From CAZJHM01 sp964545925 (GTDB taxonomy: Archaea; Iainarchaeota; Iainarchaeia; Iainarchaeales; CAZJHM01), in contig CAZJHM010000010.1 in the NCBI GenBank assembly GCA_964545925.1, positions 1 to 21,861 on the forward strand: a DNA stretch of 21,861 bases. The letters are read 5' to 3'. Shown one piece after another: positions 15,298 through 21,628 of the stretch. The notes under the pieces were generated by a model. That model ran no database searches. It saw only the letters and a list, made by a program, of their open reading frames with translations, and was not told where the DNA came from. The position numbers were made by a program, and so were the translations under genes. Within the stretch, counting starts at the first letter, position 1. The number at the start of each line of letters is the position of its first letter.

Positions 15298-15525
15298 TTG
15301 AAAAATATAAAAATAGAATGGAAAAAAATAGTTAATTTATCTACTATTTGTTTCATTATTGCAAGTATTTTTTTATTGTATTCTTCTATGTCGTATATTG
15401 ACAGCAAAAATGAAATATATGAACATTGCTACTCTGCACAAATCAAAGCATTAGAGGAAAAAGGAATTAGTAATATTGAAACAAAAACAGACTTCAATTT
15501 CGGGTGTTGCCCTTGCCCAAAGTAA
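15298..15525 (+). CDS. Single-helix membrane protein with CCPCPK end, 75 aa
   Basis: The start is TTG at 15298, giving MKNIKIEWKK, because GAGGGA lies at proper distance upstream; the frame is open from 15268. One membrane helix (about residues 13-32, NLSTICFIIASIFLLYSS) is followed by a polar domain of about 40 residues containing CYSAQIKALEEKG. It ends FGCCPCPK, where three cysteines suggest disulphide, metal or thiol chemistry. The gene overlaps the integrase start by about 20 bases, so the two are translated together. Function unknown. Confidence 0.65.
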   Translation: MKNIKIEWKKIVNLSTICFIIASIFLLYSSMSYIDSKNEIYEHCYSAQIKALEEKGISNIETKTDFNFGCCPCPK

Positions 15526-16235
15526 CTAATCCAATATACTCAAATTTTCTTAATAAAACAAAAATAACTAAGTTCATATATCCTCCTGAATTTGACGATT
15601 TATTGAATAAAATAAAACATAAACATCTTGAAGAAGCAAGAAGCTTATGCATTCTTTTGTTCTACAGTGGTATGAGGATAAGCGAGGCAATTGATTTGCA
15701 AATGGTTGAAGATAATATAAGTTGGAAAAAACAAAGAAAAAAAATCAAAATAAAAATACCAAATGAAGAAAACAAAGAGGAAGAAATAATAACATATTAT
15801 TATGATTTGCAGATAACTTGGACAGCGAAAAAAAATGGAAACCCGATAATCCTTTGGTTTTCATTAGATAAAAGAAATAAACACATTCTTGAATTAAATA
15901 AGTATCTGGAACATATATTTCCTGGACAATTTCTTTTTCCACATTTCAGAAAAAATATAATTGTAAAAAACAAAATAAAAAAAGGAATAAAAGAATACAA
16001 AAGAAATGCAGATATTAATTATTGGTTCAAAAAATGGTTTGGTTTTCCAGTTCATATGTTGAGACACAATAGATTTTCTGTTATGATATCCCAAGGTGCA
16101 ACAATAGAAATTGCTAAACAAGCTAAAGGAGCAAAAACACTAAAATCATTAGAACCATATATGCATCTTTCTGCGAAAGACATTGAAAACAAAAAAAAAT
16201 ATTATCATTATGATTCTGATGATACAATTTTATGA
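15504..16235 (+). CDS. int: Minimal tyrosine recombinase (integrase), 243 aa
   Basis: The catalytic domain is clear. The first arginine is in YSGMRISEAIDL (about residue 58). HMLRHNRFSVMISQGA supplies the HxxR box. The nucleophile is Tyr in LKSLEPYMHLS near residue 220. The second histidine usually found in an LGH motif is replaced: the equivalent stretch reads AKGAKT. Only about 20 residues precede the catalytic domain, so the core-binding and arm-binding domains are missing or extremely short (SSV-type enzymes have well over 300 residues). The start is GTG 15504 or TTG 15513, both non-ATG, overlapping the upstream gene. Likely role: integration, or resolution of multimers of the circular genome. 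Confidence 0.88.
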   Translation: MLPLPKVTNPIYSNFLNKTKITKFIYPPEFDDLLNKIKHKHLEEARSLCILLFYSGMRISEAIDLQMVEDNISWKKQRKKIKIKIPNEENKEEEIITYYYDLQITWTAKKNGNPIILWFSLDKRNKHILELNKYLEHIFPGQFLFPHFRKNIIVKNKIKKGIKEYKRNADINYWFKKWFGFPVHMLRHNRFSVMISQGATIEIAKQAKGAKTLKSLEPYMHLSAKDIENKKKYYHYDSDDTIL

Positions 16236-16271
16236 TTGTTTTTTCCGTATTTTTCTGTATATTTTCGTTTC
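16236..16271. terminator. T-rich gap between convergent integrase and regulator operons
   Basis: The 36 bases after the integrase stop hold several T-runs on the plus strand (T6, T5, T4) with no hairpin. Oligo-T tracts suffice for termination by archaeal RNA polymerase, so the integrase message probably ends here. No matching run is seen for the minus strand until the reading frame of the integrase itself. Confidence 0.45.
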
Positions 16272-16442
16272 TTATTTTCTATTTTTTATTACCCAAAAAT
16301 AATCAAATAACAAAACAACTAAACAACATATTACCCAAAAATAATCTCCTCTAAGAATATCATAAATAAAAGAAGCAAGCATTAATCCAACTAAAATAAA
16401 AAAACCTTCTGATATATTTGGTAAAAACTTTGTTAGATTCAT
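16272..16442 (-). CDS. Two-helix membrane protein, 56 aa
   Basis: The ATG at 16442 forms an ATGA overlap with the regulator gene and has GGAGG at good spacing. An upstream ATG at 16457 does not. Two hydrophobic segments (about residues 13-31 and 36-50) are separated by DILRGDYF, and the end is basic (WVIKNRK). This is a small helical-hairpin membrane protein of unknown role, last gene of a three-gene unit with a DNA-binding protein. Confidence 0.72.
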   Translation of the reverse strand: MNLTKFLPNISEGFFILVGLMLASFIYDILRGDYFWVICCLVVLLFDYFWVIKNRK

Positions 16443-16636
16443 TTTTTCAACCTCCAACCATAGAGGTTATTTAATTTCCCTCCACCAACTTTTACTTTCT
16501 CAATTTTGCCCTCTCCTAGCAAAATTAATAAATGTCTTTCAGCTGTGGTATATGCTACTCCGACAGCTTCTGCGACTTCGCGAGTCATTTTAAGTTCTTT
16601 TCCAAGAACTTTTAAGATTTTTTGTTTATTGTTCAT
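16439..16636 (-). CDS. Winged-helix DNA-binding regulator, 65 aa
   Basis: The whole protein is one small winged helix: helix 1 (KQKILKVLGKE), then the helix-turn-helix MTREVAEAVGVAYTTAERHL with recognition helix near residues 28-40. A wing follows with GKIEKVKVGGGKLNNLYGWRL. It matches the size and pattern of ArsR/MarR-like single-domain archaeal regulators. It overlaps both neighbours by ATGA. The promoter of its operon carries a 20-bp CGCGAA palindrome against the TATA box, and a related TTCGC repeat lies in the integrase promoter. I infer it may bind both and set the balance between the units. Confidence 0.8.
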   Translation of the reverse strand: MNNKQKILKVLGKELKMTREVAEAVGVAYTTAERHLLILLGEGKIEKVKVGGGKLNNLYGWRLKK

Positions 16637-16929
16637 TCAATCTCCTCTGAACCTATTGAAACTACATTTGTAGCAAAATTAATATCTTGATTTAGTGAAT
16701 CATATCCTCCTGCCATAACTAATTTTTCTGGAACAGGAATAGCACTTAATCCTATTGCTGTTATTGTTCCTCCTTTTGTTCTCAAATCTACAATTTGAGA
16801 ATTGGAAGTTTCTTCTTCTATTATTTTTTTATGTTCAAATAAAAAATCAAAAAAAATAAAAAAACCAAAAAAAATAATTAACAACAAAGAAACAGGAAAA
16901 ATATTTTCTAAGATTTTTTGTTTATTCAT
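16633..16929 (-). CDS. Membrane-anchored protein, 98 aa
   Basis: The ATG at 16929 (MNKQKILENIFPV) is chosen because the TATA box at 16952-16959 predicts a start at about 16929, giving a leaderless message. In-frame ATG 16938 and TTG 16947 lie upstream. One strong membrane helix (about residues 13-30) is followed by a charged stretch, then a small domain (LRTKGGTITAIGLSAIPVPE, then LVMAGGYDSLNQD) ending in acidic SEEIE. The first seven residues resemble those of the next gene (MNNKQKIL), probably by chance. It leads the operon containing the winged-helix regulator. Function unknown. Confidence 0.72.
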   Translation of the reverse strand: MNKQKILENIFPVSLLLIIFFGFFIFFDFLFEHKKIIEEETSNSQIVDLRTKGGTITAIGLSAIPVPEKLVMAGGYDSLNQDINFATNVVSIGSEEIE

Positions 16930-16951
16930 ATTAACCATATAAACCAAACTC

Positions 16952-16984
16952 TTTATAAACCTTTCGCGAAAGGTTTCGCAATAA
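16952..16984 (-). promoter_or_regulatory. TATA box abutting a 20-bp CGCGAA palindrome
   Basis: AAACCTTTCGCGAAAGGTTT (16957-16976) is a perfect palindrome. Its last bases on the minus strand run straight into TTTATAAA (16952-16959), the TATA box of the regulator operon. A further TTTCGCAA half-site follows at 16974-16981. A protein bound here would block the basal factors directly. The same TTCGC/GCGAA core occurs as a spaced inverted repeat in the integrase promoter (15251-15274). Confidence 0.75.
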
Positions 16985-16986
16985 TG

Positions 16987-17262
16987 TTATTTCTCAAATA
17001 ACCTATGCATAATTTTACTTGCTTTATATATTGCTTCTAAAGATTTTTCTCTTTCAATTTTAATTTTCTTATTTTGATTTTTAAATAAAAATTGTTCTTT
17101 GTTAATTACCATATAAGTCAATAATGTTTCAGTTAATTCAATCATTTGTTTTTTCCCTAAATAAATAAAATTGCCTTCATCAGAAATATATAAACTCAAA
17201 CCAACTATTCCAATTACTTCTGTTCCTCCTTTTACCCCTGTTGCTTTCAATTCAATGTTCAT
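16987..17262 (-). CDS. Unknown small protein, 91 aa
   Basis: The ATG at 17262 (MNIELKATGVKGG) has GGGGTG six bases upstream and overlaps a TGA as ATGA. A start at 17271 is possible but has no site. The N-terminal half is beta-rich (IELKATGVKGGTEVIGIVGL, SLYISDEGNFIYLGKKQ) and the rest is helical and basic (EREKSLEAIYKASKIMHRLF). The sequence reads like a compact alpha/beta domain without cysteines or membrane helices. It follows the GC-rich RNA-like stretch and ends just before the next promoter. Family not recognised. Confidence 0.78.
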   Translation of the reverse strand: MNIELKATGVKGGTEVIGIVGLSLYISDEGNFIYLGKKQMIELTETLLTYMVINKEQFLFKNQNKKIKIEREKSLEAIYKASKIMHRLFEK

Positions 17263-17570
17263 TTCAAACACCCCTCATTTCCACTAATCGTAAAGAAGGC
17301 AGGAAGTTGGAAACTAACCTTCGGGTAGGAAGTTTGGTTCTCTGTATCAATAAGGGGATACTGATGTATTCCTGCCTTCCTTCTTGCTGTGTGCAAGTAG
17401 AATAAAGATAGCCCTTCAAAACCAAAGAGGTAGTTCTTTCTTTTTTCTGTGTGAAAGGCTATCTTTCCAAAGAGAGAAAGGATATTTAGATTGCTTAGAT
17501 GATGAAAACTGAATGGATAAGTCCCTTCTCTCTTTGCTTCCTGTGTAATGTTGGAAGTGTAATGGTTCAT
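17259..17570 (-). CDS. Doubtful 103-codon frame across a structured GC-rich stretch
   Basis: The frame is open for 103 codons and joins both neighbours by ATGA, as real genes here do. Its product (MNHYTSNITQEAKREGTYPF...) is unlike the others: poor in Lys/Ile runs, rich in His, Tyr, Phe, Gly and Ser, with no clear secondary-structure pattern. The DNA beneath is about 39% GC against roughly 25-30% elsewhere, and is largely accounted for by long inverted repeats. I think the RNA structure is the main content and the frame may be incidental or serve to keep ribosomes moving. A real protein with internal palindromes cannot be excluded. Confidence 0.3.
   Translation of the reverse strand: MNHYTSNITQEAKREGTYPFSFHHLSNLNILSLFGKIAFHTEKRKNYLFGFEGLSLFYLHTARRKAGIHQYPLIDTENQTSYPKVSFQLPAFFTISGNEGCLK
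17292..17557 (-). ncRNA. Candidate structured RNA with three 14-15 bp stems
   Basis: Three long stems lie side by side: 17292-17305 with 17369-17382 (14 bp), 17404-17418 with 17452-17466 (15 bp) and 17468-17482 with 17522-17536 (15 bp). Each has exactly one A-C mismatch read on the plus strand, which becomes a G-U pair in minus-strand RNA, so the RNA is probably made in the operon direction. Short hairpins fill the gaps: CTTGC/GCAAG (17383-17397) and CTTCC/GGAAG (17537-17557). A small branched hairpin closed by ACC TTCG GGT lies inside the first stem. Three of the loops carry TGTGT on the plus strand. I do not recognise an RNA family. Cis-acting mRNA element and independent RNA are both possible. 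Confidence 0.55.
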
Positions 17571-18982
17571 TCAAATAACCTTTTTTGCTGACTTGCATTT
17601 TCTATTCTTGCTTCTGCAATCTTAAAATATTCTTCTTCCAATTCTATTCCTACAAATCTTCTTCCTAAGTTCATACAGGCGACTCCTGTGCTTCCACTTC
17701 CCATAAACATATCTAAGACAACTTGGTTTTCTTTTGTTGTTAGTTTTATTAAATATTCTAAAAGTTTTGTGGGTTTCAAAGTGGGATGAGAATTATTTAT
17801 TTCTAATCCTGCATTCCTTTCTGATTTACTTGCCTTTGCACAATAAAAAAAGCGAGATGCTCCTCCTTTGTCTGAATATTCTGGTGTATTATCATTCGGC
17901 ATTCCAAAACTTCCTATTGTATTCCTATTTCTTTTTGTATCTGAACTTTTTGTTATCCCACTTTGTAAATCCAACAATCTTCCTGCTTCCTCGTCTAAAA
18001 TTACATTTGCTGGGAATCTTCCTTGATTTATTCTTTCATCTTTTATATTATGATTTCCAATTATTTTAGAATTATCAAATATTGCATTTGTAGATTTTTG
18101 TCTGTTAATTCCATTACTATCATCTATGAATTGTTTTTTATCTTCTTCATTTACAAATCCCACTCTGCTCCCATCAATATTCAATCCTCCTGTTCCCCAT
18201 TTCAAGACATTCTCGGCTATTGTTTTCTCACTTAATGGTTTTCTGGCTAAAACAATAGGTTCAAAAGCAGGTTTAAGAGCTGTTCCCCAACCTTCCCATT
18301 CTTTACCAAATTCTGTTTTTGGTATAAAATAATAAGCTGTTTTGCCTACTGTTCCACTTCCATATATTGTATTTTCTTTTGTGCAATTTTCTCTGCTATT
18401 TGGATTTCTTTCCCCTTTTATTCTCCAGCTCTCCCAATATTCTTTAAATTCATCTTTTATAATCTTGCCTTCTTCGTCTTTTATAATTTCTGGTTTTCTT
18501 CCAAACTCTTTTATAAATTCATTTCTACAAACATCTTTTTCATACATTTGAGATATGTTTTGAGATTTTGGGAATCCACTCCCATATATCCAAGCCAAGC
18601 AATCCCTAACTTCATAACCAGCATCTTCAATCGCACAAGTCATTCTGTGATATGTTCTTGTTCCTCCGAAAGATAAAAGATGCCCAGCAGGTTTTAGAAC
18701 TCTTAATGATTCTTCCCAAACTTTTGGATTAAATGCAATTTCATTGTCCCACTCTTTTCCCATAAATCCTTTGACTATACTTCCATAACAAGAATTATTT
18801 TCTATATTTGCTCTTAATTTTCCTGTGCCTTTTATCTCATTAATTTCTTTTTGTTTTGAATATACTCTTTGAGAAGATAAACAATAAGGTGGGTCTGTGA
18901 TTATTGCATCAACACTATTGTCTTCCAACTCTTTAAGCTTTTCCAGACAATCTCCGTGAATTAGTTTGTATCTTTCAATCAT
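17567..18982 (-). CDS. DNA adenine/cytosine-N methyltransferase, phage type, 471 aa
   Basis: The catalytic motif DPPY lies at residues 30-33 (IITDPPY) and the AdoMet-binding motif FMGSGSTG at about 426-433, followed by GRRFVGIELEEEYF. This late-AdoMet-motif order is that of beta-class N6-adenine or N4-cytosine enzymes (N6_N4_Mtase family). The middle (about 130-330) contains WGTALKPAFEPIVLARKPLS and GTGGLNIDGSRVGF, hallmarks of phage and plasmid methylases, with the target recognition region between. The ATG at 18982 has GGAG nine bases upstream and an ATGA overlap; a TTG at 18997 is less likely. No restriction enzyme is nearby, so it is solitary, probably for evasion or marking replication. 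Its GC is visibly higher than its neighbours', suggesting recent acquisition. Confidence 0.92.
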   Translation of the reverse strand: MIERYKLIHGDCLEKLKELEDNSVDAIITDPPYCLSSQRVYSKQKEINEIKGTGKLRANIENNSCYGSIVKGFMGKEWDNEIAFNPKVWEESLRVLKPAGHLLSFGGTRTYHRMTCAIEDAGYEVRDCLAWIYGSGFPKSQNISQMYEKDVCRNEFIKEFGRKPEIIKDEEGKIIKDEFKEYWESWRIKGERNPNSRENCTKENTIYGSGTVGKTAYYFIPKTEFGKEWEGWGTALKPAFEPIVLARKPLSEKTIAENVLKWGTGGLNIDGSRVGFVNEEDKKQFIDDSNGINRQKSTNAIFDNSKIIGNHNIKDERINQGRFPANVILDEEAGRLLDLQSGITKSSDTKRNRNTIGSFGMPNDNTPEYSDKGGASRFFYCAKASKSERNAGLEINNSHPTLKPTKLLEYLIKLTTKENQVVLDMFMGSGSTGVACMNLGRRFVGIELEEEYFKIAEARIENASQQKRLFE

Positions 18983-19080
18983 CTCATCGGACTCCAAGTT
19001 GATTTAAATTGCCTACAATCTTCACAGAGAGTTCCTCTGTTTGTCCAAGCTCCACATCTTTTGCATATTCTGTAAGTCAT
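18979..19080 (-). CDS. 33-residue zinc-finger protein
   Basis: A very short but convincing frame. Its ATG overlaps the preceding TGA and its TGA overlaps the methyltransferase ATG, both as ATGA. The product, MTYRICKRCGAWTNRGTLCE and then DCRQFKS..., has two CxxC pairs (C6/C9 and C19/C22), enough for one zinc site. It is likely a nucleic-acid or protein-binding accessory. Direct coupling to the methyltransferase suggests they are made in fixed ratio. Confidence 0.8.
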   Translation of the reverse strand: MTYRICKRCGAWTNRGTLCEDCRQFKSTWSPMR

Positions 19081-19418
19081 TTTGAATCGCTCTCCTTTTG
19101 TTTCTTTTCTCTATAAAAATCAATAAACTCATCTTTAAATTCTTGAAAAAACTTACTTCTTTGCCAAATTCTTCCAAAGAAAAAATAGATAAAATATAAA
19201 ATGAAACCTATTCCACACAAACTTAACAAACCTAACAAAATAGTGAAAATCAAATACATAATATATTGAATTGAATTAGGAAAATTATTTTGAACAAAAA
19301 CACCTGAGCAAAAACCAAAAAAATAAAAAATAATAGAGATAGATATAACTCCAAAAAATATTTTAGATATTTCTCCTTGTGCAAAATCTATTCCATCTGA
19401 AAATATTTGCTCTAACAT
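19077..19418 (-). CDS. Two-helix membrane protein, 113 aa
   Basis: Hydrophobic segments at about residues 18-43 and 50-82 form two long helices. A highly charged basic C-terminal helix follows (GRIWQRSKFFQEFKDEFIDF, ending REKKQKESDSK) and should face the cytoplasm. The ATG at 19418 has GGAGAG upstream, with a 7-base overlap. It has the layout of a capsid-like two-helix protein but lacks the GIT/VQT motif of the pair at 6702 and 10964. It sits in the replication/modification operon, so a different role is more likely. Function unknown. Confidence 0.8.
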   Translation of the reverse strand: MLEQIFSDGIDFAQGEISKIFFGVISISIIFYFFGFCSGVFVQNNFPNSIQYIMYLIFTILLGLLSLCGIGFILYFIYFFFGRIWQRSKFFQEFKDEFIDFYREKKQKESDSK

Positions 19419-19705
19419 TTTGAATCACTCTCCAAAAGTTTCTCTAATCTTCTTTCACGATTTAATTTTCTACTCCAATTTTCTTTGAAATATTTAGATT
19501 TTTCTTTTTTTTTGAATTTTTTATATCCTTCTTTTGCACACATTTTCTTGTTTTGTATTCTAAAAATAACTCTATACCTATTAAAGCCAGAATTAAGTCT
19601 GTATGCTCTGCATATCCACTCTGGTAAATAAAACCATAATCCTTTGGTTTCTTCATCTTTCTTTTTATCTAATGGTTCGAACCATAATAATTCTGGTTTT
19701 TTCAT
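19412..19705 (-). CDS. Basic protein, 97 aa, unknown
   Basis: The ATG at 19705 (MKKPELLWFEPLDKKKDE) is preferred to one at 19789. It overlaps the preceding TGA as ATGA and has GAGGTGG upstream, whereas the longer form would overlap the zinc-ribbon gene by about 90 bases. The N-terminal half is aromatic (GLWFYLPEWICRAYRLNSGF, NRYRVIF). The C-terminal half is very basic helix (KKFKKKEKSKYFKENWSRKL). This suggests nucleic-acid binding. Family not recognised. Confidence 0.72.
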   Translation of the reverse strand: MKKPELLWFEPLDKKKDEETKGLWFYLPEWICRAYRLNSGFNRYRVIFRIQNKKMCAKEGYKKFKKKEKSKYFKENWSRKLNRERRLEKLLESDSKC

Positions 19706-19857
19706 TTCTTCCACCTCACGAATAAATTTGTTGTTTTTTTCTCTGACGATTCCCATCTTATGAAATCTGCCTCTTTCTTCTTCCAGCAAGAAGGACAGAG
19801 GTAATTTGTTTCTTTACTTTTTCCTGTTAATTGTTTATTGCATTTTAGACAGTTCAT
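19702..19857 (-). CDS. Zinc-ribbon protein, 51 aa
   Basis: The ATG at 19857 is chosen for the GAGGAG site just upstream; a longer frame from 19905 has no site and would extend into the promoter's AGTACT element. The product begins MNCLKCNKQL and later YLCPSCWKKK, giving C3/C6 and C21/C24, a compact zinc ribbon. A basic, aromatic tail ends LFVRWKK. It is the first gene after the AGTACT-flanked promoter, so it may be the regulator of its own operon or a replication accessory. Confidence 0.75.
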   Translation of the reverse strand: MNCLKCNKQLTGKSKETNYLCPSCWKKKEADFIRWESSEKKTTNLFVRWKK

Positions 19858-19889
19858 ATTACTCCTCTTTTGGTAGTCATAGTAGCGAT

Positions 19890-19963
19890 AGTACTCTACT
19901 TTCACTCCAACTATATATATAGAACTGGAATAAAATGTGAGTACTATCAGTACTATGAGTACT
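19890..19963 (-). promoter_or_regulatory. AGTACT-repeat promoter of the methyltransferase operon
   Basis: The 6-bp palindrome AGTACT occurs at 19940, 19949 and 19958, at an exact 9-bp period, and again at 19890. Between them lies CTATATATATAG (19911-19922), a palindromic TATA box. On the minus strand the three tandem copies are upstream of the TATA box and the single copy is at or just past the predicted start near 19890. This arrangement suits an activator/repressor pair or one protein that loops. Tandem iterons are also seen at plasmid origins. Confidence 0.65.
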
Positions 19964-19967
19964 AAAA

Positions 19968-21470
19968 TTACTCAAAATATATCACATCTTTCTTTTTTAA
20001 CCCTAAAATTACAACTTTTTTCAAATATTTATCTCCCTCTTTAATGTTTTCGTGTGAAGTTTCATAACCAACATTAGATAATATACGACTCACTTCTCTT
20101 TTTGAAGGTTCTCTATATCCTTTTTTAGTTAAAAATTCCAAATATTCACTAAAGAAAATTTGAAACAATGTCTGACTATTTATATCTGTTTCATAAAATT
20201 CTTTGATAAAATTCATTATAGGATTACTTTTTTCCTCATATCTTTCTTTTCTTTTATCAATTTCTTCTTCTCCTGTGATTTTATTCTCTAAATATATCTT
20301 TTTTAATAAACCAACACACTTTAAACAAAGGTTTTCAAATTCTTCTTCTGGAATAGTAGATAAAATATCTGATTTTTCTTCAAAACAATGTGGAAAATCT
20401 ATAATTCTCCATCTTCTATAGAAACCAATAGTTTTATCTGTAGTGGGAGGAAGAGTATTTGTTGCTATAAATAATTTAGCATAATTCACATCATCAAAAG
20501 GGTCTAATCCTTTTTTTTCAAAAGAAATTAAATCTTGTCCGGATAATCTTTTCAATAAATCTGTTTTGCTTAATACTGTAAAATTTGTTTCTCCCATAAG
20601 GCAAAGAGTTTTCTTATAAAGTTTTAAACCCTCAAATCTTGAACCGAGTAATGATTCTAAAGAACTTGAGCAAATATTATGACTTCCAATTAGCTTTTTT
20701 AGAAAACTAAAATATGTTGTTTTACCATTAGAACCAGAACCAATAAAACAAAAAATTCTATGAAGGAAATAATTAGGAGAAAACACATAAGCAGTTATTT
20801 CATATAACATTTGTTTTTTTTCTTCATTTGTCCAATCTTCAAATAATTTATCTATTGTCGGAGTTAATTCACTATTTCCTAATTTCCAAGGAATAGGATT
20901 AACTGCAAAATATTCTTTACTTGCAGGGAAGTTCTCTCCTGTTAAATAATTAATAATTGTATCTTTAAACTGCAAACAATTTTTAGGTAATTCTTTAGGT
21001 TTTTGTTTTCTTCCTTCTCTTTTTAATCCTTCAAGGATTACTCCTTTTATATTTTGTTGCAAACTTCCTGTAAAACCAATCGCAGTATCTAAACTAATCA
21101 ATAAATCAATTTCATCTACATTCTTCCAACAATATTCTTCACTATCCCATAACCACCACATTTTGTTCTTATCATAATAAACTCCTTTGTCTTTTACAAA
21201 AAGTTCTATATATCTTGAAAAATCAAAACCTTTTTTTACATTCTCTGCAAAATCTTTAATTATAATATCTCTGTCTATACTTTGCCAATTTATTATATTT
21301 TTTTTCTTATCTTCTTCTGTTTCTTCTAAAATTCCAATCATTTTCCTTTCAAGAAGAAGAAAAGCAACTTTGTTTGGAATTTCTATTTCATTAAATTCTT
21401 TCCAAGGCCCATACTCAATCATATCTGGCCCAATAAAAGCAGGAACATCTTTGAGACAAATATATCTCAT
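19968..21470 (-). CDS. SF3 (D5-type) replicative helicase with GINS B-like N-terminus, 500 aa
   Basis: Residues 1-50 (CLKDVPAFIGPDMIEYGPWK, then EIPNKVAFLLLERKMIGILE) match the pattern of the B-domain of archaeal GINS51: VPxFVGxDxxxYGPF, LP..A.LLI.RG. A D5_N-like region follows (about 80-230). The SF3 core comes next: Walker A GSGSNGKTT (244-252), LCLMGETN (289-296), motif C KLFIATNTLP (332-341) and the RR of GFYRRWRIIDFP (352-353). A C-terminal winged helix lies at about 420-500. No primase domain is present on this protein or elsewhere, so priming must come from the host. It is the likely initiator helicase of the element. The ATG at 21470 has GAGGTGG and an ATGA overlap. Confidence 0.9.
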   Translation of the reverse strand: MRYICLKDVPAFIGPDMIEYGPWKEFNEIEIPNKVAFLLLERKMIGILEETEEDKKKNIINWQSIDRDIIIKDFAENVKKGFDFSRYIELFVKDKGVYYDKNKMWWLWDSEEYCWKNVDEIDLLISLDTAIGFTGSLQQNIKGVILEGLKREGRKQKPKELPKNCLQFKDTIINYLTGENFPASKEYFAVNPIPWKLGNSELTPTIDKLFEDWTNEEKKQMLYEITAYVFSPNYFLHRIFCFIGSGSNGKTTYFSFLKKLIGSHNICSSSLESLLGSRFEGLKLYKKTLCLMGETNFTVLSKTDLLKRLSGQDLISFEKKGLDPFDDVNYAKLFIATNTLPPTTDKTIGFYRRWRIIDFPHCFEEKSDILSTIPEEEFENLCLKCVGLLKKIYLENKITGEEEIDKRKERYEEKSNPIMNFIKEFYETDINSQTLFQIFFSEYLEFLTKKGYREPSKREVSRILSNVGYETSHENIKEGDKYLKKVVILGLKKKDVIYFE

Positions 21471-21628
21471 TGTTCCACCTCTTGTTCTCCACGATAGAAA
21501 GATTTGTGAAGTTTTTGTTTCAAACCAAACTTATCTATAAAAATATAAAAATCATTATCAAGTTTGTATTCTTCAGTAGAATACCAAATAAATTTATTCT
21601 TTTCAATTTCAAAAATTAGCTTTAACAT
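21467..21628 (-). CDS. Small protein upstream of the helicase, 53 aa
   Basis: The frame starts at ATG 21628 with GAGAGGAAGGAA before it and closes on a TGA that overlaps the helicase ATG (ATGA). The product MLKLIFEIEKNKFIWYSTEE and then YKLDNDFYIFIDKFGLKQKL is aromatic and charged, probably alpha/beta, with no metal motif. Translational coupling suggests a helicase partner or a loader or antirepressor. It is the first gene after the candidate origin. Family not recognised. Confidence 0.72.
   Translation of the reverse strand: MLKLIFEIEKNKFIWYSTEEYKLDNDFYIFIDKFGLKQKLHKSFYRGEQEVEQ

Noticed and set aside
17292..17557. CRISPR array or insertion sequence
   Set aside because: The repeats are inverted and not evenly spaced, and no transposase or Cas gene is present.
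17259..17570. tRNA, rRNA or group I intron
   Set aside because: No cloverleaf, T-loop or rRNA signature could be recognised, and I could not identify the conserved intron core pairings by eye.
17416..17598. 60-codon frame MQVSKKGYLN... on the minus strand
   Set aside because: It overlaps the methyltransferase end and the structured RNA in another frame and lacks coupling to neighbours.
17567..18982. Restriction-modification system
   Set aside because: No endonuclease gene was recognised next to the methyltransferase or elsewhere in the window.
19077..19418. Third capsid paralogue
   Set aside because: It has two helices but lacks the GIT/IK/VQT/SY motif and sits in the replication operon.
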